From: Microbacterium sp. LWH3-1.2
GTDB taxonomy: Bacteria; Actinomycetota; Actinomycetes; Actinomycetales; Microbacteriaceae
NCBI RefSeq assembly: GCF_040675855.1
Contig: NZ_JBEGIK010000001.1
Span: forward strand, 1,178,001-1,242,000
DNA length: 64,000 bases
Direction: 5' to 3'
Part shown: one piece after another, positions 27,076-35,244 of the stretch
Layout: every line of letters begins with the position of its first letter
How positions within the stretch are numbered: position 1 is the first letter of the stretch
Translations under genes and position numbers: made by a program
Notes under the pieces: model-generated
Databases searched by the model: none
Seen by the model: the letters and a program-made list of their open reading frames with translations, nothing else
Told to the model about the DNA's origin: nothing

Positions 27076-27785
27076 GCCGGGACGGTCGCCTCGGCGTCGG
27101 CATCATCGGCGCCGGACGGGTCGGGCCGGTGCTCGGCGCCGCGCTCGGCGGAGCCGGGCACGCGCTCGTGGGGATCACGCAGGGCTCCGACCCCGAGCGC
27201 GTCGAGGCGATGCTTCCCGGCGTTCCCGTCCTCGACGCCACCGAGGTCGTCCGCCGCAGCGAGCTGGTGATCGTCGCAGTACCGCACGACCAGCTCGAGG
27301 GGCTGGTCGGTGGTCTCGCGGAGGTCGGTGCGTGGCAGCCGGGGCAGCTCGTGCTGCACACGGATCCGGCCTGGGGCACCGGCATCCTGTCGGCCGCCGT
27401 CGTGATGGGGGCGATCCCGCTCGCCGTGCACCCCGCGATCGAGTTCAGCGGGACCTCGATGGATCTGCGGGCGCTCTCGAGCGCGTACGCCGCCGTGACC
27501 GCCCCCGCCCCCGTCCTGCCGATCGCGCAGGCGCTCGCCGTCGAGCTCGGCTGCGAGCCGGTCGTGGTCGACGAGTCGGCCAGGCCTGCGTATGCGGAGG
27601 CGATCGCGACCGCACGCGATTTCTCCCGCTCGATCGTGCGGCAGGCGACAGCACTGCTCGCCGAGGCGGGCGTGCCGCAGCCGGGGTCGTTCCTCTCCGC
27701 CCTCGCGCACACGACGATCGAGCACGCGCTGGCGGAGGCGGGCTCCGGTCCTGGAGCCGAGCCCCCCGCTACGGTCCAAGGATGA
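27072..27785 (+). CDS. Rossmann-fold DUF2520 protein
   Basis: A 237-residue predicted NAD(P)-dependent oxidoreductase. The N-terminal dinucleotide motif is GVGIIGAGRVGPVLG. The Rossmann domain runs to about residue 110 (LVIVAVPHDQLEG), and the C-terminal DUF2520 helical domain contains HPAIEFSGTSMDL and ARDFSRSIVRQATALL. It resembles ketopantoate-reductase and ProC-like folds, and its gene normally sits immediately upstream of panC. Here the following panC is an internally deleted remnant although this gene is intact. GTG overlaps the preceding stop by GTGA. Confidence 0.88.
   Translation: MSRDGRLGVGIIGAGRVGPVLGAALGGAGHALVGITQGSDPERVEAMLPGVPVLDATEVVRRSELVIVAVPHDQLEGLVGGLAEVGAWQPGQLVLHTDPAWGTGILSAAVVMGAIPLAVHPAIEFSGTSMDLRALSSAYAAVTAPAPVLPIAQALAVELGCEPVVVDESARPAYAEAIATARDFSRSIVRQATALLAEAGVPQPGSFLSALAHTTIEHALAEAGSGPGAEPPATVQG
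27770..27775 (+). promoter_or_regulatory. Leaderless -10 box of the panC remnant
   Basis: TACGGT inside the end of the DUF2520 gene is 6 nt from the ATG at 27782, so the remnant retains a promoter-like element. Confidence 0.45.
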
Positions 27786-28054
27786 TCAGCACCGTCGACG
27801 AGCTGCGGGCTCGGCGCGCCGAGGTCCGCGCCGCGGCGGCCGCGAACGCGGATCGCGGCGTGGACGCGTGCATCGCTGCTGCGCAGTCGGCGCTCATGGG
27901 AGAGCCGCGCATACGGCTGGAGTACCTCAGCGTCGTCGATCCGGCGACATTCCTGCCGGTCGGCGAAGGCAGCAGCGGACGCGCACTGGCGCTCATCGCC
28001 GCCTCGGTGGCGGGACACCGGTTCATCGACAACGGCGAGATCTACCTGGGCTGA
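27782..28054 (+). pseudogene. panC: Pantothenate synthetase remnant with large internal deletion
   Basis: An open frame of 90 codons where a panC of about 280-300 is expected. Residues 1-17 (MISTVDELRARRAEVRA) match the first strand and helix of PanC. Residues from about 18 on match only the extreme C-terminal domain: EPRIRLEYLSVVDPATFLPV and ASVAGHRFIDNGEIYLG align with the M. tuberculosis PanC end (VAVDYLELRD... and LGTTRLLDN). The MGALHEGH ATP site, the pantoate pocket, the KDYQQL region and the SSRN motif are all missing, so it cannot catalyse pantoate-beta-alanine ligation. The frame survived the deletion, so a short peptide could still be made. Confidence 0.85.
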
Positions 28055-28081
28055 CCCGGGTCCGAGTGCGGGGAGGGCGAC

Positions 28082-28876
28082 ATGCGTGTCATGCGGATCG
28101 GCGGTCCGACCGCCCTCGTCGAATGGGAAGGGTGGCGGATCCTCACGGATCCCACCTTCGACCCGCCGGGACGGACGTACTCCTTCGCACTGGGGACGTC
28201 GTCGCGCAAGACCACCGGTCCGGCGATCGCGCTGCGGGAGGTCGGCCCGGTCGACGTGGTGCTGCTGAGCCACCATCACCACGCCGACAATCTCGACGAC
28301 GCCGGCCGGGCGGGACTGTCGGTGGCGCGGACGGTGCTGACCACCGTCGCCGGCGCGAAGGCGCTGACCTCCGACGCCGCCCATCCCGACGCGCGGGGGC
28401 TGGCTCCCGGAGACGTTGTCACCCTCACCGCCGACGGCAAGCGCTCCCTCGTGGTCACGGCGACACCGTGCCGGCACGGTGCTCCCTTTACCGGCCCCAT
28501 CGTCGGCCCCGTGGTCGGGTTCGCCCTCACGCTCAGCGGCGCTGCGCGCCCGGGCCTGTGGATGACGGGCGACACAGTGATGTACGGCGCGCTGCGCCGC
28601 GCCGCGACGGGCCTGCGACCCGATGTGGCCTTGGTGCACATCGGCGCCGTGAAGTTCCCGCTCACCGGACCGCTCGCGTACACCATGGACGCCGACGACG
28701 CCGTCGAACTCATCGGGCTCGCCGAGCCCGGCGTGGCCGTGCCGATGCACGTCGAGGGCTGGAGCCACTTCTCGCAGCAGGAGGAGGCCGCCGCGGCCGT
28801 CTTCGGCGCTGCTCCGGGACACGTGCGGGAGCGGGTGCGCTGGGCACCGCTCGGCGTGCCGATCGAGCTCGGCTGA
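28082..28876 (+). CDS. Metallo-beta-lactamase-fold hydrolase (UlaG-like)
   Basis: A 264-residue MBL-fold protein similar to the L-ascorbate-6-phosphate lactonase UlaG group. The metal motif is SHHHHADNLD (63-72), where the usual final His of HxHxDH is Asn70. Later ligands are in TPCRHGAP (His) and WMTGDTVMYG (Asp). The C-terminal PMHVEGWSHF provides the last His. The Asn variant recurs in a subgroup with the HHHHxDNLD pattern, so it need not be inactive. It is inserted between the panC remnant and the MFS gene, in a place where lysS would usually follow. Confidence 0.85.
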   Translation: MRVMRIGGPTALVEWEGWRILTDPTFDPPGRTYSFALGTSSRKTTGPAIALREVGPVDVVLLSHHHHADNLDDAGRAGLSVARTVLTTVAGAKALTSDAAHPDARGLAPGDVVTLTADGKRSLVVTATPCRHGAPFTGPIVGPVVGFALTLSGAARPGLWMTGDTVMYGALRRAATGLRPDVALVHIGAVKFPLTGPLAYTMDADDAVELIGLAEPGVAVPMHVEGWSHFSQQEEAAAAVFGAAPGHVRERVRWAPLGVPIELG

Positions 28877-28904
28877 GTTCGATCCGACTCGCGTCGAGCC
28901 GGGC

Positions 28905-30134
28905 TCAGCCTGCCGGGTCGTCCTGCGGGGCCGCCTGGAGCGAGTGGCGCCGCATCGCGATACCCGCGCCGAGCGTCGCGACGAGCACGACCGCGGAGAA
29001 GACGAGCAGCACGGCCGTCTCACCCACGAAGGGAAGGGCGAGGCCCACGAGGAGCACCGGCGCGACGAGGCCCCCATAAGCGATGAGGAAGAGCAGCGCG
29101 AGAGTCTCGCCTCGGCGATCGGGTGCAGCGAGCGCGCTCGCCGCGGCGAGCGCCGAGCGGAACATGATGCCGGCGCCGGCACCGGCGACGATGCCGCCCG
29201 CGATGAAGAGCGCGAGAGCAGGGATCAACGCGCCCGCGGCGATGGACAGGAGACCCGCCGCGAAGCACAGCATCGCGATGAGAAGCTGCGCCGGCTGCGC
29301 GACGCGGACCAGAAGCACCTGCGCGACCGTTGCAGCGCCGAAGACGGCGAAGACGGTCGCACCGTCCACCAGGTGATCGGAGACCTGGAATGTGTCGTGA
29401 AGGAAGGTCGGAGCCAGCGACGTGAACAGCGCGAAGAGCGCGAACGAGGCCGCCGCGCCGGTGCTCGCCGCGGCGAAGGCCGCGCCGGACCCGGCGGGGA
29501 GCGCCAGCCGCTGTGGGCGGTAGGCCGTATGCGGCGCAGAGGTGTCGACGGTCTCGGGCACGGCGTGCAGCACGAGCGCCGCCGCGAGGAAGAGGACCAG
29601 GAACACGAGGTGCGGCAGCTCCAGCGGGTCGGGAGCGAACTCGGCGAACAGAGCGCCCACGAGCGGTCCGAGCGCGAGTCCGCCGAGATTGGCTGCTCCG
29701 GCCACCGACGCTGCGACGACCGGCGTCTCCCGGGGTCGCGCCTTCGAGCGCAGTTCGGCAAGATGAGCCGTCGCCGCGGCGCTGAGCATGCCGACGCTGA
29801 CCCCGTCGACGAATCGCGCGGCGATGAGGCCGGGAACCGAGTTCCAGAGGATGAAGACGACTGCCGCGAGCGCAGATACGAGCACCGCGATCACGGCCAT
29901 CCGGCGTCGCCCTGCCCAGTCGCTGATGTGACCGATCAGGAACAGGCTGACCACGACTCCGACCGCGAACGCGGCGAAGATGAAGGTCACGACCGGAACG
30001 GGGAAGTCGTCGGCCGCCTGGTAGAGCGGATACAGCGGCGTGGGCACCGTGGCGTAGGCGGTGACGGTCGTGAAGGCGGCTGCGACGGCCCAGAACCCGG
30101 CGAGATCCGACATCGTGCGACGAGCTTGCGACAT
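28905..30134 (-). CDS. MFS transporter
   Basis: A 409-residue major facilitator protein with about 12 membrane helices. Motif A is seen as GHISDWAGRRR after helix 2. The N-terminal TPLYPLYQ and the internal symmetry fit the DHA1-like drug or metabolite efflux group. Two starts are possible: ATG 30134 (MSQARRT) and ATG 30113 (MSDLAGF); neither has a strong RBS. It is a single gene, convergent with the MBL-fold gene and divergent from lysS. The substrate is unknown. Confidence 0.88.
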   Translation of the reverse strand: MSQARRTMSDLAGFWAVAAAFTTVTAYATVPTPLYPLYQAADDFPVPVVTFIFAAFAVGVVVSLFLIGHISDWAGRRRMAVIAVLVSALAAVVFILWNSVPGLIAARFVDGVSVGMLSAAATAHLAELRSKARPRETPVVAASVAGAANLGGLALGPLVGALFAEFAPDPLELPHLVFLVLFLAAALVLHAVPETVDTSAPHTAYRPQRLALPAGSGAAFAAASTGAAASFALFALFTSLAPTFLHDTFQVSDHLVDGATVFAVFGAATVAQVLLVRVAQPAQLLIAMLCFAAGLLSIAAGALIPALALFIAGGIVAGAGAGIMFRSALAAASALAAPDRRGETLALLFLIAYGGLVAPVLLVGLALPFVGETAVLLVFSAVVLVATLGAGIAMRRHSLQAAPQDDPAG

Positions 30135-30209
30135 CGCGTCGTCCGATCGTGTCGAGGTAGGCGTTCGATGAGCCGCCCCCGACCTTACTCGCGCCGTGGA
30201 GCACCTCGG

Positions 30210-30244
30210 TAGACTTGGGGGTCCGCGTTCTGCGGAGAACCCCC
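30210..30244 (+). promoter_or_regulatory. lysS -10 box and leader hairpin
   Basis: TAGACT (30210-30215) is followed by an inverted repeat at 30217-30244: GGGGG with CCCCC outside, CCGC with GCGG inside. The GAGGAG RBS (30248-30253) comes right after the stem, so folding could modulate ribosome access. Confidence 0.45.
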
Positions 30245-30261
30245 ACCGAGGAGCACACCCC

Positions 30262-31776
30262 GTGACCGACGCGACCGCGCCCGATGAGCCGACCGAAGAG
30301 GAAGTCTTCGAGCAGAAGGCCGTGCGACTGGCGAAGCGCGAGCGTCTGATCGCGGAGCGGACGGATGCCGCAGGCGGGGCGTATCCGGTCAGCGTGCCGA
30401 TCACCGACACGATCCCGGCGCTGCGCCAGCGCTTCGCCGACCTCGAGGCGGGCGCCGAGAGCGGCGTCACCGCGGCCGTCGCCGGCCGCGTCGTCTTCAG
30501 CCGCAACACCGGCAAGCTCTGCTTCGCCTCGCTGCAGTCCGGCGACGGCAGCCGAATCCAGGCGATGGTGTCGCTCGCGGCGGTCGGCGACGAGTCGCTC
30601 CAGGCATGGAAGGAACTCGTCGACCTCGGGGACCACGTCTTCGTATCGGGCGAAGTCATCTCGAGCCGGCGCGGCGAGCTCTCCATCATGGTGTCCGAGT
30701 GGAGCATCGCGTCGAAAGCCGTGCTGCCGCTGCCGAACCTGCACTCCGAGCTCAGCGAGGAGAGCCGCGTCCGCAGCCGCTTCCTGGACCTCATCGTGCG
30801 CGATCGGGCGCGCGAGACGGTCGTCGCCCGCGCGAAGGTCAACGCGAGCCTGCGGCAGACGTTCGCCTCCCACGACTTCATCGAGGTCGAGACCCCCATG
30901 CTCCAGGTGCAGCACGGCGGGGCCTCCGCGCGGCCGTTCATCACGAACTCCAATGCGTTCGACACCGACCTGTATCTGCGGATCGCGCCGGAGCTGTTCC
31001 TCAAGCGCGCCGTCGTGGGCGGCATCGACCGGGTGTTCGAGATCAACCGCAACTTCCGCAACGAGGGCGCCGACTCGACGCACAGCCCGGAGTTCGCGAT
31101 GCTCGAGGCCTACCAGGCGTACAGCGACTACAACGGCATCGCCGACCTCACGCAGGAGCTGATCCAGAACGCGGCGATCGCGATCTCGGGGTCGACCACG
31201 GTGACCTGGGCCGACGGCACCGAGTACGACCTGGGCGGCCAGTGGGACCGCCTCTCGATGTACGAGTCGCTGTCGGGGGCGGCCGGCCGCGAGATCACGC
31301 CCGAGACGCCGTTCGAGGACCTCGTCGCGCTCGCCGAGGCCGAGGGGGTCGACCTGCCGCCGCACGCGATCCACGGCAAGCTCATCGAGGAGCTGTGGGA
31401 GCACTACGTGAAGCCGGGCCTCGTGCGCCCCACCTTCGTGATGGACTTCCCGGTAGACACGAGCCCGCTCGTGCGCGAGCACCGTTCGATCGTCGGCGTC
31501 GTGGAGAAGTGGGACTTGTACGTGCGCGGCTTCGAGCTCGCGACCGGCTACTCCGAACTCGTCGATCCGGTGATCCAGCGCGAGCGTTTCGTCGAGCAGG
31601 CGAAGCTCGCCGCCAAGGGCGACCTCGAGGCGATGCGCATCGACGAGGAGTTCTTGCGCGCGCTCGAGCACGGCATGCCGCCCACCGGTGGCATGGGGAT
31701 GGGCATCGACCGTCTGCTCATGGCGGTGACCGGGCTCGGCATCCGCGAGACGATCCTCTTCCCGCTCGTCAAGTAG
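30262..31776 (+). CDS. lysS: Lysyl-tRNA synthetase, class II
   Basis: A 504-residue class IIb synthetase. GTG at 30262 has GAGGAG 8 nt upstream. The N-terminal OB-fold anticodon domain (about 70-175) contains VAGRVVFSRNTGKLCFASLQ. Motif 2 is FEINRNFRNEGADSTHSPEFAMLEAYQAYSD and motif 3 GGMGMGIDRLLMAVTG near the C-terminus. VETPMLQ belongs to motif 1. It is the end of the conserved tilS-to-lysS neighbourhood. Confidence 0.97.
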   Translation: MTDATAPDEPTEEEVFEQKAVRLAKRERLIAERTDAAGGAYPVSVPITDTIPALRQRFADLEAGAESGVTAAVAGRVVFSRNTGKLCFASLQSGDGSRIQAMVSLAAVGDESLQAWKELVDLGDHVFVSGEVISSRRGELSIMVSEWSIASKAVLPLPNLHSELSEESRVRSRFLDLIVRDRARETVVARAKVNASLRQTFASHDFIEVETPMLQVQHGGASARPFITNSNAFDTDLYLRIAPELFLKRAVVGGIDRVFEINRNFRNEGADSTHSPEFAMLEAYQAYSDYNGIADLTQELIQNAAIAISGSTTVTWADGTEYDLGGQWDRLSMYESLSGAAGREITPETPFEDLVALAEAEGVDLPPHAIHGKLIEELWEHYVKPGLVRPTFVMDFPVDTSPLVREHRSIVGVVEKWDLYVRGFELATGYSELVDPVIQRERFVEQAKLAAKGDLEAMRIDEEFLRALEHGMPPTGGMGMGIDRLLMAVTGLGIRETILFPLVK

Positions 31777-31805
31777 TCCGCCGGCTGGATCGATCCGCAC
31801 GGGGA

Positions 31806-33113
31806 TCACCGGGCGTCCGCGCGCCGGAACGCCCAGTCGGGCAGGTGCCCCGCGTTCACGAACGAGAGCACGATCTGCGACAGCCCGTGCTCGGGCTCGA
31901 TCTCGCATGCGCGGTCGGCGTAGGCGGCTGCGTGTGTCGAGCGGCCGAGAGCCCACGACAGCCACGCGCACATCGCGAGAGGCCCCGGCCGCGCGTCGCG
32001 GGGCGCGACCGAGGCCGAATACCGCGCCAGCTCGAGCGCGGTCTCGAGGCGCGACACCTCCGGCCGGTCGCCCTCGCCCCACATGCGCATCGCGAGATGC
32101 GCCGGATACTCCTCGCCCGATTCCCACCGCAGCTGCGCGTCGAACGCCTCGTCGCCCTCGGCGAGGTTGCCGCTCCACTGCACGAGCGCGACATCTCGCA
32201 GCGACGGGCGCGCGAGGCACCATACGAGGGCGGCGGCATCGTACGCGTCCGCCGCGTCGCGCGGTCGCGCCAGGGCGTTCTCGAAGAACCCGGGCAGATC
32301 GTCGAACCGGCACACCGCGGCGAGCGCCTGCGGGTCGACCCGCGCCTCGTCGTCGGTGACGGATGCCTCATCCTCCACCGCGTCCGACACCGGCGCGGGC
32401 ACGGGGCCGAGGTCGCTCGCGCGTTCGAGGGGCCGTCCGCCGTCGACGGCGACAGCGGCGCGAGCGGAGCCCTCGACCGCGTCGTCGCACGCGGCGGTCC
32501 GAGCCGACCGCGCGGTGCGGGCCGCGGTGCCGCCTTCCGCGGTCGGTCCGCACAGCACCGCCACCGCGGTGTCGAGCGCGATCATCGCCTTCGCGACCCG
32601 CTCCCGCTCCTCGACCGAGCACTCCGGCAGCTCGGCGCCGGTCGCCTGGTCGCCGTCGGGCTCGGGGATGTCTCCCGAACCCATCCATTTCAGGTCGCCG
32701 AGCGGCCTGCCCGCGGCGGGACACTCGGCGTCGAGGAACGATCCCCACCCGTCCCTCGCGACGCACAGCAGATCGGTGACGCGCAGGCCGCACGCATCGG
32801 CGCGGCCCTCGAGCGCGGCGAGGAGGTCGCGATGCGGCATCCGTTCGTCTTCTGAGAACCTCGCGTTCGTGTACGCGATCGCGGCGACCGCGTCGGCCTC
32901 GGCGAGCCGGCACACCATGCCGGTGACCGTTGCGGCGATCCGGTCGACGGCGTCGTGGTCGCCGCCGGGGAGATCGAACCGCATCACGCCGAGGCTGCGG
33001 GCGCCGTGGAACGGGATCACGACGAGGCTCTGCGTCGGGTGGTAGCCGAGCATGCGGGGGACGAAGGAGAGGAACTGCGCGGCATCCGCGGCTTTCACGA
33101 CGGTGGGGGTCAT
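31806..33113 (-). CDS. DUF4192 family protein
   Basis: A 435-residue cytoplasmic protein of an actinobacterial family of unknown function. The N-terminal half (AAQFLSFVPRMLGYHPTQSLVVIPF through GWGSFLDAECP) is the DUF4192 core. A low-complexity Ala/Arg/Asp insert (about 195-270) separates it from a helical C-terminal half rich in Trp and Ala (ALVWCLARPSLRDVALVQWSG, ALARYSASVAPRDARPGPLAMCAWLSWALGRSTHAAAYADRA) that resembles TPR-like helices. It converges with lysS. No catalytic motif is evident. Confidence 0.85.
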   Translation of the reverse strand: MTPTVVKAADAAQFLSFVPRMLGYHPTQSLVVIPFHGARSLGVMRFDLPGGDHDAVDRIAATVTGMVCRLAEADAVAAIAYTNARFSEDERMPHRDLLAALEGRADACGLRVTDLLCVARDGWGSFLDAECPAAGRPLGDLKWMGSGDIPEPDGDQATGAELPECSVEERERVAKAMIALDTAVAVLCGPTAEGGTAARTARSARTAACDDAVEGSARAAVAVDGGRPLERASDLGPVPAPVSDAVEDEASVTDDEARVDPQALAAVCRFDDLPGFFENALARPRDAADAYDAAALVWCLARPSLRDVALVQWSGNLAEGDEAFDAQLRWESGEEYPAHLAMRMWGEGDRPEVSRLETALELARYSASVAPRDARPGPLAMCAWLSWALGRSTHAAAYADRACEIEPEHGLSQIVLSFVNAGHLPDWAFRRADAR

Positions 33114-33278
33114 GGGACGAGTGTCGTGACGGCCGAGCCCTCCGCCGCAGTCTCCACAGCCATCGCATCGGCTCGGTGCGAACACGTGCTCTGGGGAGGA
33201 GGCGGCGCGCCCCTGTGGACGAACCCCCGATCAGACGTCCGGCGAGACCGCTGGGGAGGAGGCGATACCCGCACGGCG

Positions 33279-33284
33279 TATCCT
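33279..33284 (+). promoter_or_regulatory. Leaderless -10 box of small membrane protein gene
   Basis: TATCCT ends 7 nt before the ATG at 33292, supporting expression of this 64-residue protein. Confidence 0.5.
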
Positions 33285-33291
33285 TGAAGGC

Positions 33292-33486
33292 ATGGATTAC
33301 TGGGTCGCGGCGCTCTGGACGCTCCTGCCGACCGTCCTCGTGTCGCTGATCTTCTTCTTCGTGCTGCGCAGCATCGTCCGCGCGGACCGCACCGAGCGCC
33401 GCGTGTACGCGAAGATCGAGGCCGAGGAGCGCGCCAAGCGCGGGCTGCCTCCGGTCGCGCCCGGCACCGCCTCCACCGACGCCTGA
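33292..33486 (+). CDS. Small single-pass membrane protein
   Basis: A 64-residue protein with one hydrophobic helix (WTLLPTVLVSLIFFFVLRSIV, about 9-29) and a charged cytoplasmic tail (RADRTERRVYAKIEAEERAKRG). A leaderless -10 box and normal codon use support it. It lies between the DUF4192 gene (divergent) and cardiolipin synthase (same strand). Function unknown; similar short proteins are common beside cls in related genera as far as I recall. Confidence 0.75.
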   Translation: MDYWVAALWTLLPTVLVSLIFFFVLRSIVRADRTERRVYAKIEAEERAKRGLPPVAPGTASTDA

Positions 33487-33576
33487 TCGGCGCAGGCATC
33501 GAAGGCTGATGCGCATCCGATGACGTGCGGCCGCACCGACCGCTCCCGGATGTGCGGCCGGGTCCGCCGCCCCCGA

Positions 33577-33582
33577 TAGTGT
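33577..33582 (+). promoter_or_regulatory. Putative -10 box of cls
   Basis: TAGTGT lies about 70 nt before the chosen ATG at 33651; no clear -35 box is seen. Confidence 0.35.
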
Positions 33583-33650
33583 GGGCTCACCGCTCGATCG
33601 GCGCGTCCGTCGGGCGGATCCGCCCGATGACCGGGGAGAGGCGCCGCTCG

Positions 33651-35117
33651 ATGATCACCATCACGTTCGACGCGACGTGGTGGGTGGTGCTCGTCTTCAT
33701 CGTCGACATCGTCATCCGTGTCACGGCGATCATCGTGGTCCCGCGCAATCGCCGCCCCACCGCGGCGATGGCGTGGCTGCTGGCGATCTATTTCATCCCG
33801 ATCATCGGCGTGTTCCTGTTCCTGCTGATCGGAAACCCCCGGCTTCCCCGCAAGCGCCGCCGCAAGCAGGAGCGCATCAACGACTACATCCACGACACCA
33901 GCGCGTCGCTGGACTTCGGCACGCTGCGCCCGCACGCGCCGAGCTGGTTCACGTCGCTCGTGACACTCAACCGCAATCTCGGCGCGATGCCGCTGGCCGG
34001 CGACAACGCCGCGCACCTGATCCCCGAATACCAGCAGAGCCTCGATGCGATGGCGGACGCCATCCGCAAAGCCGAGCGGTTCGTGCACGTCGAGTTCTAC
34101 ATCCTCCAGGCGGATGCCGCGACCGACAACTTCTTCCGTTCCCTCGAAGAGGTGGCGGCGCGTGGGGTGACCGTGCGCGTGCTCCTCGACCACTGGGCGA
34201 ACCGCGGAAAGCCGTTCTACAAGCGCACCCTCAAGCGCCTGACCGCGATGGGCGCGCAGTGGCACCTCATGCTCCCGGTGCAGCCGCTGCGCGGCAAGTA
34301 CCAGCGGCCCGACCTGCGCAACCACCGCAAGCTCCTCGTGGTCGACGGCCGCGTCGCCTTCACCGGGTCGCAGAACGTCACCGACTCGACGTACAACCTG
34401 CGCAAGAACATCAAGCGCGGCCTGCACTGGGTCGACCTCATGGCGCGCATCGAAGGCCCGGTCGTGGCATCCGTCAACGCCGTCTTCCTGAGCGACTGGT
34501 ACAGCGAGACCGACGAGGTGCTCACCGATCAGATCGACCTCTTCGATGTGCGCAGCGGGCCCGGCGACCTCGACTGCCAGATCGTGCCGTCGGGGCCGGG
34601 GTTCGAGTTCCAGAACAACCTCAAGCTCTTCGCCGGGCTCCTCTACGCGGCGCAGCGCAAGATCATCGTGGTGAGCCCGTACTTCGTGCCCGACGAGGCG
34701 ATGCTGCTCGCGATCACGACGGCGTGCCAGCGCGGCATCCATGTCGAGCTTTTCGTGTCGGAGGAGGGTGACCAGGCGATCGTGTACCACGCGCAGCGCA
34801 GCTACTACGAAGCGCTTCTGCGCGCGGGTGTGAAGATCTGGATGTACAAGAAGCCGTTCATCCTGCACACCAAGAGCCTCACGATCGACGACGAGGTCGC
34901 GATCATGGGCTCGAGCAACATGGACATGCGCTCGTTCGGTCTCAACATGGAGATCTCCGTGCTCGTGCGCGGTGAGGAGTTCGTGCGCCAGATGCGCGCG
35001 GTGGAAGACATGTACCGATCGCTCTCGCGCGAACTCACGCTCGAGGAGTGGGAGAAGCAGCCGCTGCGCTCAACGGTGCTCGACAATCTCGCGCGCCTCA
35101 CGTCGGCGCTGCAGTAG
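33651..35117 (+). CDS. cls: Cardiolipin synthase (phospholipase D family)
   Basis: A 488-residue membrane enzyme that joins two phosphatidylglycerols, or PG and CDP-DAG, into cardiolipin. Two N-terminal helices (WWVVLVFIVDIVIRVTAIIVV and MAWLLAIYFIPIIGVFLFLLIG) precede two PLD domains. HKD motifs are H225-x-K227 (HRKLLVVDGRVAFTGSQN) and H406-x-K408 (HTKSLTIDDEVAIMGSSN). ATG 33651 is chosen; ATG 33627 is an alternative adding eight residues. GGGGAGAGG upstream serves as RBS. Confidence 0.94.
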   Translation: MITITFDATWWVVLVFIVDIVIRVTAIIVVPRNRRPTAAMAWLLAIYFIPIIGVFLFLLIGNPRLPRKRRRKQERINDYIHDTSASLDFGTLRPHAPSWFTSLVTLNRNLGAMPLAGDNAAHLIPEYQQSLDAMADAIRKAERFVHVEFYILQADAATDNFFRSLEEVAARGVTVRVLLDHWANRGKPFYKRTLKRLTAMGAQWHLMLPVQPLRGKYQRPDLRNHRKLLVVDGRVAFTGSQNVTDSTYNLRKNIKRGLHWVDLMARIEGPVVASVNAVFLSDWYSETDEVLTDQIDLFDVRSGPGDLDCQIVPSGPGFEFQNNLKLFAGLLYAAQRKIIVVSPYFVPDEAMLLAITTACQRGIHVELFVSEEGDQAIVYHAQRSYYEALLRAGVKIWMYKKPFILHTKSLTIDDEVAIMGSSNMDMRSFGLNMEISVLVRGEEFVRQMRAVEDMYRSLSRELTLEEWEKQPLRSTVLDNLARLTSALQ

Positions 35118-35244
35118 GGCGTTCTCCCCGTGGATCGTGACCTCGACGTGACCCGGGTACTGAGATTCCTGGCCGTTATGCGACACGATATGGGTGACGG
35201 ATGCCGCGGGGGGATGGCGTCCGCGGAACTCCAGGAGGCCTCGC

